Positions 45,186-56,444 of a DNA stretch of 64,000 bases are shown in pieces. The translations under genes and the position numbers were made by a program. Below the pieces are notes generated by a model. It was not told the DNA's origin. It made no database searches and worked only from the letters and a program-made list of their open reading frames with translations. Source of the stretch: Trifolium pratense (taxonomy: Eukaryota; Streptophyta; Magnoliopsida; Fabales; Fabaceae). The DNA is taken from positions 10,051,501 through 10,115,500 of the forward strand of contig NC_060059.1 in assembly GCF_020283565.1 (NCBI RefSeq), given 5' to 3'. Position 1 is the stretch's first letter. Each line of letters opens with the position of its first letter.

Positions 45186-45878
45186 TATTAGAGATACAAT
45201 AATAAGTATGCGAGTTAGTTAGTAAATTAAAATAATAAGTGCGAGTTTACCTAATAAAAAAAATATTTATAACAAAAAATAATTCAAATTTTTGACTCTT
45301 GTGTACGTACGAGACAAAACAAGAGATAATATAAATATTTAGTCATTATGTTCAAAGCTTTTGAGATGTGAATATGAGAATATTAGAATTATTATTTCTT
45401 AAATTTAGTCATTGGGAGGGTTCACATTTGCGGTCATGTATATAAACAAATGAAAATAAGGAGCAATAGCATGTCATCTAACTACCATTTTGCATTTCTT
45501 ATTCTCATTGTTCTTGACTAAATATGTCTTATTCTCAAACATGATTCATATTCATTTATTTATGGTATTTAAAAATGAAGGTTTGCGTCTGATCCTTCCC
45601 AGACTTGAGATATAAATGATATATCTATTATAAATTGTTGATTTTGGACTAATGGTGGTTGAACCCCACTGAGAGGGGAAATATATATTTGCACATGCGA
45701 AGATCAAGACAGTAGACCCAAAGTTGAGAATTATTTAGAGTTATATGTGATATATTTGACCTAGATCATAAGGTAGACTTATATAGATGGAAAATTAGGG
45801 TTTTGGAGAAACGATCGGTGTGTAGCATTATCCAATGGTCCGCTTGTTCCAATCAGCATTAATTGTGTGTGTTTTGGG
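45186..45878. other. Intergenic, no gene seen
   Basis: AT-rich, with TGGTTGAACCCCACTGAG at 45656-45673 recalling a SINE box B but without a matching box A or tail. Confidence 0.4.
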
Positions 45879-46499
45879 TAGGGATGGCAATTTGACTCAT
45901 ACCAACGGGCACCCGTAAAAAATACTTATAACGGATAGGGTAAAAACCCGCATTTTGGGTACAGGAACGAGTATGGATAATTACCCGCAAAAATGAACGG
46001 GTATGGGTGTGGGTATGGATACCTTAGTACCCACCCCGCCCCATAACCGCATAATATATATTTATTTATTTTATATATATTATTTTGTATAAATTACATA
46101 TGTATATCAATTTAAAAAAATACAATACTATATTAAACTATTATACATTTTTAATAAAAAAGTTTCTTATAACATAATACAAACACCATGTGAATATGTC
46201 AACAAAGAAATTAACTTTAACATGAGGTTATTAAATTTTTTGTTTATAATTTTGATGAGTCAACATTAAAATCTTTTTAAAAAAATTAATTATATTAAAA
46301 CTATATGATATTTTATAATTGATCGATTTATTTTTAGTAAAATTGTGGGTAATGAGTACGGGTATGGGTACCAAGGTTATGGGGACGGGTACAAAAGTTG
46401 TTACCCACACGGATATGGGGATGGGTACGTATATTTTTTCAAACTGCGGGTATGGGGATGAGTACTATAGTACCCATACCCTACCCATTGTCATCCCTA
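45879..46499. mobile_element. hAT-type non-autonomous element
   Basis: 621 bp, ends TAGGGATGGCAAT and inverted TAGGGATGACAAT, with flanking 8-mers GTTTTGGG (45871-45878) and GTTTTGGT (46500-46507). Subterminal parts are built from GGGTATGGGTA-type repeats in opposite orientation (45955-46045 and 46345-46485). No transposase. Confidence 0.75.
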
Positions 46500-47091
46500 G
46501 TTTTGGTGCATATTTATCGTATGGTCTTCTCAACTCGACGTAGTTCAAGTAATATAGTTCAGTTTGTGAATGAGCTGCCTTCACTAAGTTCAAAACAATG
46601 TCCATAAATTTTATGTCATATTGTTAGGTTAAATGTCTTCACTTGAATTCTAAACCCATCTTTATCATCCGTGATAGATTTTAAGTGATATTTTTCACTT
46701 AATCTACAATTAAAAAAATAAATATTGAAGATTGGCTCGGACATTCAAGTGTACCTACCATGCAACTTCGTCTTTTTGGATTATTTGAGAGTTAAATATC
46801 TATGTGACCGATAAATGCAGTAGTTCAGGTCTAAATTCACGACCCTTAATGCATCTAAAAAAAATTACTACTCTCTATTATACTTAATACTCGATATAAG
46901 AGAAAATTAACTAGTGTCTCTGAGAGATTATTTAAGGAACTAAAAATTAATAAATTTTCCATTGAAAACAATATATTTTTTCCGATCGTTTTTACGAGGA
47001 ACAATTTAGAAAGAAAAATACAGACCAAGGAACCTTATCTTTCTTATTAAAAATTCTAAAATTTTATAATCTATTCCAAAACTAACATTTG

Positions 47092-47096
<5 letters not shown>
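46500..47096. other. Intergenic, no gene seen
   Basis: AT-rich with no recognisable gene, repeat family or motif. Confidence 0.4.

Positions 47097-47173
<77 letters not shown>
47097..47173. repeat. (TA)n microsatellite
   Basis: About 38 TA units without interruption. The Ile-Tyr open frame across it is an artefact. Confidence 0.95.
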
Positions 47174-47176
<3 letters not shown>

Positions 47177-47576
47177 TCTAAATAATGCATAACATTGGAA
47201 TCCATTACATTTGATACAATTGTTTCTTATAAAAATCATCAATTTTTCTTCTTCTTCAAATTGTTCCTTGTAAATGAACCGAAGGAACTATTTTATATTT
47301 TAAATAATTTGACTATACAAATTCTAATACATATTATTTTTCCTACATTTGACATCTTTTAAGTTAGTTTTCCCGGTCACTAATTAACATTCTTATGGTT
47401 TAAATATTCCCTCTGTTGCCATTAATAATACAACATGTTCACATTTCAAATGTGCTATATAAATATAAAAAGTTAGATCACGTTCGATCACTCGTAACTG
47501 TGATCGAGAAGAGACTGAAACCACTTGATGTCAGAACTGACTCAAAATCAGATTAAACTGGTGGTGAAAGTTAAAA

Positions 47577-47577
<1 letters not shown>

Positions 47578-47629
<52 letters not shown>
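47578..47629. repeat. (TA)n microsatellite
   Basis: About 25 TA units, 400 bp from the previous array. Confidence 0.95.
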
Positions 47630-47631
<2 letters not shown>

Positions 47632-47792
47632 TCCATCCTTCCCAAAATAAAAAGAGTTAATTTCACTAATGCAGGTATGTCAACGCACAATTTTAATCAC
47701 CAATATTTTTAATTCTCTATTAGTAAAAATTATAAAAACTTGATATTTTGAAACTACTCATCAAAACAAATCAAACAAGATCTTATATGTTA

Positions 47793-48917
47793 CTCCCTCC
47801 GTTTTCTTAAAAGTGTTAAGTTAGAATGATAACACCAAATTAAGAAAGTGGATTTTTGCACCCTATCTTCCTATTATACTCTCATCTTAATTCATCAATA
47901 AATTCCTATTTTTTTGCACCTAGTACTCATCTTATTTAAATCTTCAATGAGTCATTATTATAGGTAACAAATTATGTTTAGGCAAATGCTAACATGTGCC
48001 CCAAGGACATATTTTAAGGTGCATTTAATTAACTAATATCACATTTAATTTACTTCAAAAATAGTAATAATTAACTTTATTAATTAAAAGATATAGTCCA
48101 CTATATTTATTATCTATTTAAGAGAATTGGAAAGACAAAATATGATATGCTGCCAAATTTGATTTATGATCACGCGATTGGTAATACGACCATAATTATA
48201 TGCATCCAATATTTTTTTTTGGTTTGTTAACAATCAGACTTATAGTACTCATGGTAATACTTGATTTATGCCAACTTGTGATTTTTTTTTTTCGGTGAAC
48301 AAGTCTAAGTATTATAGTATTATGTTGTAATGGTAACGATTGTTAGTACTATTTTAGCTTTTGAATTGCTAATATGTTTTAGAATTTTATAATACTTAAT
48401 ATAATTTAATTTTTTTTCATCTTAAAAAAAAGTTTGAAAAAAAAAAGTTTTGTAGCAAAAAAAATTGACCAATCGCGTGATCATAGATCAAGTATTTGGC
48501 AAGTATCATATTTTGCCTATGCAATTTTTTTTAAATTGGTAATAAATATAGTGAATCATATCTTTTAATTAATAAAGTTGATTATTGCTATTTTTAAAGT
48601 AAATTAAATGAGATATTGGTTAATTAAATGCACCTTAAAATGTGCCCTTAGGACACATGTTAGCAAAACCCTTCTGTTTATATCTAAATATAACAAGGAA
48701 GCAACAAACTTTCCTACCGTAAAAAAAAGAATTTTTTTTTTTTAAAAAGAAAACTTTAGTTTTTCAAATATATATATATAAAAAATATATTGAAAAAGAT
48801 AACAATGATTGACAAATGATATAATTGACAAATCGTATCCTTAAAACACAAACGAGACAGTTTATTAGAAACGATAAATATGATAGAACTGGACACTTTT
48901 AAGAAAACGTAGGGAGT
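47793..48917. mobile_element. Stowaway-like element split by a nested insertion
   Basis: Ends CTCCCTCCGTTTTCTTAAAA and inverted CCTACGTTTTCTTAAAA, with TA outside both. The left piece is 47793-47971 and the right piece is 48681-48917; between them is a complete Mutator-type MITE. Confidence 0.6.
47981..48671. mobile_element. Mutator-type MITE nested in the Stowaway-like element
   Basis: 691 bp, TIRs around GCTAACATGTGCCC..AAGGTGCATTTAATTAAC on both ends, flanked by TTATGTTTA (47972-47980) and TTCTGTTTA (48672-48680). Two more long complementary blocks with ATCACGCGATTGG (48170 and 48468) lie inside. Related in its ends to the GTTAACATGTGCCC MITEs. Confidence 0.75.
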
Positions 48918-48933
48918 AATATTTATATCTATA

Positions 48934-49914
48934 TTTTTTTTTTGAAACAGCCAAAATGAGATATATTAACACAAGCAGCCTCCCCAGCACAAGACGTACC
49001 AAGGTAGACTACAAAAGTTTACAAATAGTCAAAACCAGAAAACCAATCATACAAGGCCCAAACAAAGTAAAGGACTAGACCACCAGCTATGGTAGTTCGA
49101 AGCTAACGTAATATTCGTCGTCTTCAACCACCTAAAAAAGAAAAACTTGATCTTGTCCAACAACAGATGATACGTGTCAGTTGAGCCTTTGAACAATCGA
49201 TGGTTTCTCTCCGTCCAAACCACCCAAACGCAAGCAAGCCAAATGAGCTGTAAAAAAGATCGGCGCGCTCGAGATCCGCCTGCTGAAGATGTAAACTGGA
49301 CAAAGTGATCACGCAGTGTAGTGAACTCCACCAAAGGAATGTCAATCCACAAGCGAACTAAATCCCAAAGAAGTCCAACAGTGCTACAAGAAATGAATAA
49401 GTGATGGGCCGACTCTGCCTCTCCACATCCAAAAACACAAGTGTGAGCAGTAGGAGATAAAATGCCACGAGCGACTAGGTTTACTTTCGTAGGTAACTTG
49501 TCATGCAATAAACGCCACGTCATAATGGAGACCTTCAAAGGAACCTGAGGGTGCTAGATAAGGTTCTTCGCAGCATCCAAAGTAATTGAATCAAGAAAAG
49601 TCAGAAGCTGATATGCTCCCCTAACAGTATGGCCGGTATCAGGATCTGGACACCACTGCCACCTGTCTGTCAACTGAACCTGCAAGGAAATGGTAAGAAG
49701 TAAAGACTGACACTCCCCAACATCTCCTCCTCCCACGCCCTCAGCTGCCTCCTCCACTCCCAAGCCGCCTCATCCGCCCCCACCCTAAAGCAAACATCTC
49801 TGCCACCGTACGCGATTTGGTCACCGCCAACTCAAACAGGCGCCCAAACTGCTCACACAAAGGAGTCTCATCCACCCGGGGATCGGTCCAAAAAAAGGTA
49901 GTCAAATTGTCGGG
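48934..49914 (-). pseudogene. 5'-truncated LINE (zf-RVT region)
   Basis: Minus-strand 3' third of a LINE polyprotein with its poly(A) seen as T10 at 48934-48943. Reading from 49914: FFWTDPRVDETPLCEQFGRL, then after a frameshift WQWCPDPDTGHTVRGAYQLL, then an in-frame TAG at about 49558 where Trp is expected, then VPLKVSIMTWRLLHDKLPTK and the zinc-binding reverse-transcriptase domain (CVFGCGEAESAHHLFISC). The last 163 codons (49538-49047) are open. It carries at least one frameshift and one stop, so it is dead. The same family left the 278-bp tail at 25677-25954. Confidence 0.85.
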
Positions 49915-50214
49915 AAAAAAATATAGTCAAAGCAATATAAATGAATAGTATCATTTAGTCAAAGTAGTTCTTATAAAATGGGACAGAAAAAGTATATTTT
50001 TCCCTCTCAACACGGATATCAAGGCGTGCAATAAATATTAAACTCTTTTTTTTTTAAAAAAAAAGTTATGTTTAAATAACATTTTCCTTCACATTTATTG
50101 GGTGGATGCAAGGCATAGGTGTTGCTCTCTTTTTTTCAATAAATCTTAACCCTTAAATTACTTTGATAGATTCAAATCCAATGGCATATATTAATGGTAC
50201 ATAAGCCAAATCTT
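49915..50214. other. Spacer upstream of the splicing-factor gene
   Basis: About 300 bp with a Stowaway-like right end at 49965-49995 (AGTTCTTATAAAATGGGACAG) and T/A runs. No gene. Confidence 0.4.
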
Positions 50215-50311
50215 TCCTCAAGGAAATCCTATCGCGCGTGCACCGCCATTCAGAACCCGTCGTCCTCCCAACCCGGCCGGCAATTAAACGTCGCACCACC
50301 GTCGTGTTTAG
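50215..50311 (+). promoter_or_regulatory. Possible 5'UTR first exon of the splicing-factor gene
   Basis: A GC-richer island (CGCGCGTGCACCGCC, CCCGGCCGGC) ending in GTGTTTAG before a GTTAGT donor at 50312. An acceptor TTCCAAAAAACAG ends at 51063, 40 bp before the start codon. This is inferred only from composition and splice signals. Confidence 0.35.
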
Positions 50312-50685
50312 GTTAGTTTTCAATTTACAGAGTCATCTGTTCAAACAAGTTTTTTAATTAAGAGAAAATTTGTTATTGTAATTTGATCAAAAACTATTAT
50401 GAATCCAACTTTATTTTCTTTACAATAGATAGGAATTGTAGGATTTCTATAATTTATGGAAATATTTTCATATCTAGTTATCTTGTAAAATAATAATTCT
50501 TATGATTATGAGTTCTTGTGTTTTTGCACTAATGCTCTTCGAGGTTTTTCAAATTGTTTGTTTTCAACTTTAATTACCATGAAAAACTGAGTTTGATGAA
50601 ATGTCTTGACCACATGAATGAAGCAATGATGAAAATTTTGAGAATTTGTAATGAATTCATCGAGAAAACAATAAGAATCTATGGT

Positions 50686-50812
50686 GCTTCGACACAGACA
50701 CCGCACATGACACGGACACATTGACACCCGACAATATTTGAGAGAAAATGACATAATTCAATGTAATCATATGTGTCCGTGTCATGTCGCGTGTTTGACA
50801 CCAGGACACGCC
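50686..50812. mobile_element. Small MITE of GACACGGACAC type
   Basis: Inverted CATGACACGGACACATTGACACC and its partner TATGTGTCCGTGTCATG lie about 40 bp apart, with a second CGACACAGACACCG / CGTGTTTGACACC pair outside. Target duplication not seen. It would lie in the proposed leader intron. Confidence 0.45.
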
Positions 50813-51102
50813 TCATCTGAGTAGTACAATAGTTGTTTAAATTAAAGTCCACTGTTAATGGAATGCAGGTTAGACTCGGCCTGAATCTTTCTCATTGTTA
50901 GAATTGAATTTTGCTTGTGTTGCGATCTAGTTTTAAATTTTTTAGTATGTAACTTTCGTACTTAAATGAGTTTTAAGGCTGAAACATTGATTAGTTGCTT
51001 GAGTTTCATTTTGATGCCGATCAAAGAACATTGTCTGATTTCTTTTATTTTTCCAAAAAACAGGAAAGGTAAGGCGCAAGGTCAAAACTGTGGTGAAGAA
51101 GA

Positions 51103-53195
51103 ATGAGTTACATGTTAACTACGTTGTCGCAAAAGAGAGAGGTTGATTCCATCATCAGAGATACCATTGATAAGGTTCTTGTTCTCCGCTTTGGTCGTGG
51201 TTCTGATCCTATCTGTCTGCAGCTTGATGAAATTGTATGCTTTCCTTTTCTCACTTTTGTTTCTTGTTTTTTTCCTTAAACACATACTTTTTATTTATAG
51301 AATTTTATATTATTCCCAATTCAAACCCTTTAGTTTTCATTTGTGGTGTGATACAGCTTTCTAAAGCAGCAAGAGAGGTGTCCAAATTTGCAACTGTGGC
51401 ACTGGTTGATATTGACTCTCCGGACATTCAAGTCTATGTCAAATATTTTGATATCACATTAATTCCATCTACAGTGTTTTTCTTCAATGCTCATCACATG
51501 AAAATGGACTCCGGGTATGGTCGTATCACTTCCTTTGTGTTTTTGCTTCAAATTGTTGCTTATTGTTCTGTTTTTAATTGCAAATTTCTTCAACTATTTA
51601 TTTCTATATAGAGATTATGTATAATAACTTTTGTGGTGGTAAAATTTGCAGCTAATATTATAAATTTCATGGTTGTTTGATAATCTGTTAATTACAACTA
51701 TTAGTTATTGTTTCATGTTTGATTGATATCAATAGTTTTGAGGCATGCATACTTCAATCAAGACAAAAACTACCATGAGCTTGCTCATTTAGTAGCAAGC
51801 CAAATGAGCTTGCTCTATAAGCAAGTAGTTATACACTTTCAATGATAAGTGTAATCCGAACTAATGTTTGGTGGGGCGGAAGTCTTATTAAGTTTGGTTT
51901 TTGAAATTTATGGCTGTGTGAAGCTTAATCAAATCAAGTATTGGGTCTAAAAAATATGTTGCGATCTAATGTACACCCCAATCTACGAAACTTTTCATTA
52001 TCTCCGCAGTTCAAATAAATTATGTGTTCTAAAAAGCGTTACATGGTGCAAATGCAAAGTACTACCTTTTGTTTTTTGTAATTTCCTGTTCTGTAACGTT
52101 GGCTTAGATCTCTAGAAGTTGCGATGTCATCAATTTTAGTTTTGCAAAAGAAATTTTATGTCCTGACTTGTTACAATGAAATTATGGGCTATGTTTTTCA
52201 CATATTTGTTATCATATGTAGGACTGCGGATCATACTAAATGGATCGGTGCTTTTCACAAAAAGCAAGACTTCATTGATGTGGTAGAGGTACGCATCCTT
52301 GTTTGCTGGACTAATAAAGTGATTTATATGGATCTTTCATCTTGTTGTAATGATTATAAATTGCTTTAATTGCTAATGACTTATTGAATATTAAATTTAT
52401 AGTTAAGATAGTAATAGACAATGATCATTTGAAGGCCTACAATACTATGTAGCATAAGCGTGGAAGCATGTGCGGTAGTCTTGTTAATAATAAATTAGCG
52501 ATAAGGAGAACAAAGTGAACACACACCAAATTTCTATTGCTTTTATTTGTGACGGTTCTATTGCTTTTATTTGTTAACACCTGCTTCCCTTTTGTATTAT
52601 TATCATCCAACTTCCCACTAGATGAGGTTGGCTACATGGATCTAATAGCGCAATGTTACCCTTTTCTAATTCTTAATGTTTATTTTTTGGCATTCCTTTA
52701 CTTCCAACTATCAGACCTTTTCTCATCTAGCCAACCCTCTTAACCAATGTTTCTATGGTTTTTAACTTAAAATACCGACCAGAATAGAACAGGATAGGAG
52801 AAAGTTGTTCTCTCAACAAATAGAAAAAAGGTGTGCTACTCTGTCTTTTTACTTCAGTATATAAAATTTAAGTTTGTCCCCTCAAGCTCAAGATTGATTC
52901 CCAAACCCATACTTGATTATTTGAGTGCATCTTTCTTTAGCAACACCAATTTAGCATTCTAGTAGTTTTATTTGTTTGTTTGTGTTTTATTATTTTGAAA
53001 TTTCTGTAGATAATTTAAGAAGTTGGATATCTGAAAATGTTTGCATCCCAAGTATTTGTTATTAATATTCATGAAACTGTTTTTGCATTTCTACAGACAA
53101 TATTTAGAGGAGCAATGAATGGAAAGCTCATTGTGAATTGTCCTCTCCCACCTGAAAGGATACCAAAATACCAATTACTGTATAAGGATGTCTAA
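51103..53195 (+). CDS. Thioredoxin-like splicing protein, TXNL4B/DIM2-type
   Basis: 151 residues from four exons: 51103-51234, 51357-51514, 52222-52288 and 53097-53195, all with GT..AG introns (122, 707 and 808 bp). The phases fit (0, 2, 0). The product starts MSYMLTTLSQKREVD, then VLVLRFGRGSDPICLQLDEI, ALVDID, YFDITLIPSTVFFFNAHHMK, DHTKWIGAFHKKQDFID, FRGAMNGKLIV and IPKYQLLYKDV. This follows human TXNL4B (149 residues) block by block and differs from the shorter DIM1/YLS8 U5 snRNP protein. TXNL4B-like proteins have a thioredoxin fold without the CxxC redox pair, as here, and bind spliceosomal partners in the nucleus. The first ATG after the leader acceptor gives the family start. It appears complete and single-copy in the window. 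Confidence 0.92.
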
Positions 53196-53713
53196 AATTT
53201 ATACTCAAACCACCCTCCCCTTTTTTCCCTTTCCCTTAAGCGCGGGGATAATTGACTTGCAGATTAGGGACAATTTTAGGGGCTCTGAACCCTAAATTCA
53301 TGTTTTCTCCCTATCCACCGAAGAATTCAAGCCTTGGGAAAAATCTCGGAGCTTGGACGGACCATCCAGTGACCAACATCTCTTCATCATCCTAGTTTTA
53401 CCTCTCTTTACTCTTTCATGCAATTTTAGGGTTCTTGGTTCAGCCTAGAGCTTTTGCTCAAGAGATTGAGATTAGTCTAATTAAGTGAATTTGAACTTCA
53501 ATTGCATGAATTTGACTTGTATATAGAAATTGTCCAGATCTTATCACATATACAGTTCAATATTCAACTATATCCAACTACAAGAGTTGATCAGCCAAAT
53601 TTTAAATAACACAAACTCAAACTCAAACATGATCTTTATTTAGAAATACAAGTTATCATAAGCTGATTCATACAATATAGACCAAATAGAGTCATCAATA
53701 GCTGGCAGTAATA
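53196..53713. other. 3' flank of the splicing-factor gene and spacer
   Basis: No further gene. The part from about 53620 (CTCAAACATGATCTTTATTTAGAAATAC) resembles the 3' flank of the intact lectin gene (60965-61025) and belongs to the lectin pseudogene. Confidence 0.5.
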
Positions 53714-54066
53714 TTATTGATGTTGTCCGAGCTGCTCCTTAGTTGTCTCCAAGACTGAAGTGAAGGACCATGAATAGATCTCATGTGATTGAGCAGTCCC
53801 TGAAGAAGCAGATATACCAACCACAACCATCTCTGGTAGCAACCATTTCAAATCAAGCTGTTGAGAAAGTGTGGAATGTTGACCATCTTCATCAGTGGCA
53901 ACAACAGTCAAGGTACTAGAGAGAGTTATAAATGATTGTTATTGTCACCATTGTATCATACTTATATCTCCAACTCATTATTTTGGTCGAATATAATGAG
54001 TTAAGATGGATTCCAATATGTGTATAGTTGGGATCCCATGGATTGACATAATTGTCAAAATTCTTA
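53714..54066 (-). pseudogene. Legume-lectin C-terminal half
   Basis: An uninterrupted minus-strand frame of about 115 codons reads FDNYVNPWDPNYTHIGIHLNS, then TLTVVATDEDGQHSTL, then LPEMVVVGISASSG and HEIYSWSFTSVLETT before the stop. It corresponds to residues from about 150 to the end of the intact lectin at 61098-61868, plus an eight-residue extension. The metal-binding D, Y, N, D and H are kept, but the Glu that should precede FD is missing at the break. Everything upstream (signal peptide and N-terminal sheet) is gone: at about 54066 the sequence passes abruptly into the dispersed repeat 54060-54345. No start codon, so a pseudogene. Confidence 0.9.
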
Positions 54067-54345
54067 CACTTGATCGGAATTAATCCTTCAACCTAAAACA
54101 ATCGAACACCGCACAAAGACGGGAAAACAAAATACACCGCACAATGACAGGACAACAAAATACACAAAAACAAGCAAATATGTGAAAATCACACTTATTT
54201 AATATAACGACAAAGAAAAAACAATCTGGAGGGATGATTTGAGGTCAACTTCAAATCACCCCTCTTTGATAAACTAAGAACAAGAAAAAAAAAGTAGTGA
54301 CGACTAGGGTTAGAATTTAGGAGAGGAGAGAAAAGGAGAACTTAG
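54067..54345. repeat. Dispersed repeat abutting the lectin pseudogene
   Basis: Matches 28895-29215 in the same orientation, including three ACAAAATACACCGC-type units and CACACTTATTTAATATAAC. It replaces the 5' half of the lectin gene, so its arrival or a deletion at its edge probably caused the truncation. Confidence 0.7.
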
Positions 54346-54356
54346 TTCTTAAACTA

Positions 54357-54652
54357 CTCCCTCCTGTCCTTATTATAAGGAACACTTTGGGAAAAAAAAA
54401 TTGGTCTTTTTTATAAGAAACTTTGACCAATTTTCAAATGTTCTAAATGTTCAATTTCATTTATGCCCTTATTTATTATGAAAGAGAATTTAAAAATAAG
54501 TAAGTTAGTTGAATAAATAGTAATTAAATAAGGGTAAACATGGAATAAATTTAAATTTATAAGAGTATTAAATGAAAATAACTATGTTAAATGTGTTTCC
54601 TTGGTCTGTGTGATTTTTTCAAAGTGTTTCTTATAAAAAGGACCGGAAGGAG
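54357..54652. mobile_element. Stowaway MITE
   Basis: 296 bp, ends CTCCCTCCTGTCCTTATTAT and inverted CTCCTTCCGGTCCTTTTTAT, TA duplicated on both sides (54355-54356 and 54653-54654). Sub-terminal AACACTTTG motifs face each other. Its interior is related to 35965-36245. Confidence 0.85.
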
Positions 54653-54990
54653 TATTATTTAATCATCCCTATGTACGAGACTATACTATTAACAAAAAAT
54701 AAGAGTAAACTCTCATTTCCTTGTCTAAAAGTGTAACTCTCTTTTTTATTCATTTTTTTTTATAAGAAAAATATTATTATAAAGAGTGCATGAGGTACTC
54801 AAACCCTTATAAAATAAAGAAGTTATAATATGCTTTGAAGACAACCATATCGATCAAAACACCAATTTGAGAAAGATATAGAAGACAAACAACCTGCACG
54901 ACTACTATACCAAATGCAAGAAATAGTCTTAAATAGTACTCCTTTGAACACCACGTCGTTTCTAAGTTTTCAAATGCACCAAGTAGTAGC

Positions 54991-55770
54991 TAGGGGTGTA
55001 CATGGGTCGGGCAAATCCGGTTGACCCGGTCAAACCCACCCAATCCAACCCAAAAAAGTGGGTTGGGTCGAGCAAGTGGGTGGGTATATGGATTTCAAAA
55101 ATGAAAAACCCATAAAAAAAGTTGGTTTACGGGTAAAACCGGACCCAACCCAAAACACCCACTTATCCACTAGTGCTATGTTTTTTGAAATATTTTTTAT
55201 GAAAATACTAAAGATTTTTCCATTTGATCATTAAATATTTTTTATATTGAAAATAAGTTATACTATTTTTTAAGAAAATAGAAAGATTGAATAATTTTTA
55301 TAAACAAATATGATAATTTATCGCACTATTTAAAAAATAAAAAGAAAAACTTGAATAATTTTCATGAATATATATTATAATTCATCATTTAGTCATTTGA
55401 TATTAAAAAAAGCAAAAAAAATTATTTGGGTAGCAAACTATCTAACCCGTAAATTAGTGGGTTTACACGAAAAATATGTGATTATTTTTTATAGTGAAAA
55501 AAGTTACACTATTTTTCAAGAAAATAATATGGTTCAGTTATTTTTATGAAAAAATATGATGATTCGACATTTAAATATTTAATATAAAAAAATAGAAAAA
55601 TAATTTGGGTAACCCACTACCCAATCCAACCCGGAAATTAGTGGATTTACCCAATTCGGCCCAATGTTATAACGGGTGGTTATTTTCCTCGACCCAATCC
55701 GGAGTATCCTATGTTGTTCGGGTTTTGGTTTTGGTCAAACCCAACCCAATACGGCCCACGTACACCCCTA
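54991..55770. mobile_element. hAT-type element nested in the LINE
   Basis: 780 bp, TAGGGGTGTACATGGG and inverted TAGGGGTGTACGTGGG ends, perfect 8-bp duplication GTAGTAGC (54983-54990 and 55771-55778). Subterminal GGGTTGGGT and ACCCAACCC motifs are repeated. Internal AT-rich part non-coding. Confidence 0.9.
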
Positions 55771-56444
55771 GTAGTAGCTAACCAAATCAAATGTCTCACA
55801 CGGTTACCTTTTTTTGACTTGATCAAATTCCCAAAAGACAAAAAATGGTCCCATCCTTCCAAACCCAACGAAGGATTGTGGCCTAACCATTTAAAACTTC
55901 TCTCCACACACCTTTGATAAAGGAGCAACAGAAGAAAAGATGGGTACAATCCTCATCGAACTGAAAACAAAAGATACAAGGAAGATCGTGCGTATCAAGT
56001 AAAATACCTCTACGATTTAGAGCAACCCGCGTAGGTAACCTTTGTACAAATAATCTCCATACGAAGACAACAACCTTTGATGGGACATCATTCAACCATA
56101 GCTTCTGAATAACACCTAACACATTCGAACCCAATAAATTAGTATACCGAGCTTTGAGCAACAAATTATCACAAAATTTTACGGAAAATAGGCCAATCGA
56201 TCCCCATGCCCATCTCCACCTATCAACATTATCTTGCTGAAAAGAGAAACCTACTAACAAATTTTGTAGGTCTAAAAGCCGTTGATACTCACTGTCGGAT
56301 AGTTCAACACGCCACTGCCAATTCCATAGGAGAGTCTTGTCGTTCCACTTCAGTCTATCTGATATCAGCACATATGGACTTGTTTCTTTTAGAAAAAGAT
56401 TAGGAAACAAAATCACTAAATACTTGGTTTCCAAACCCTTTAAA

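Noticed and set aside
47006..47242. 78-codon Ile-Tyr frame
   Set aside because: Translation of a (TA)n array.
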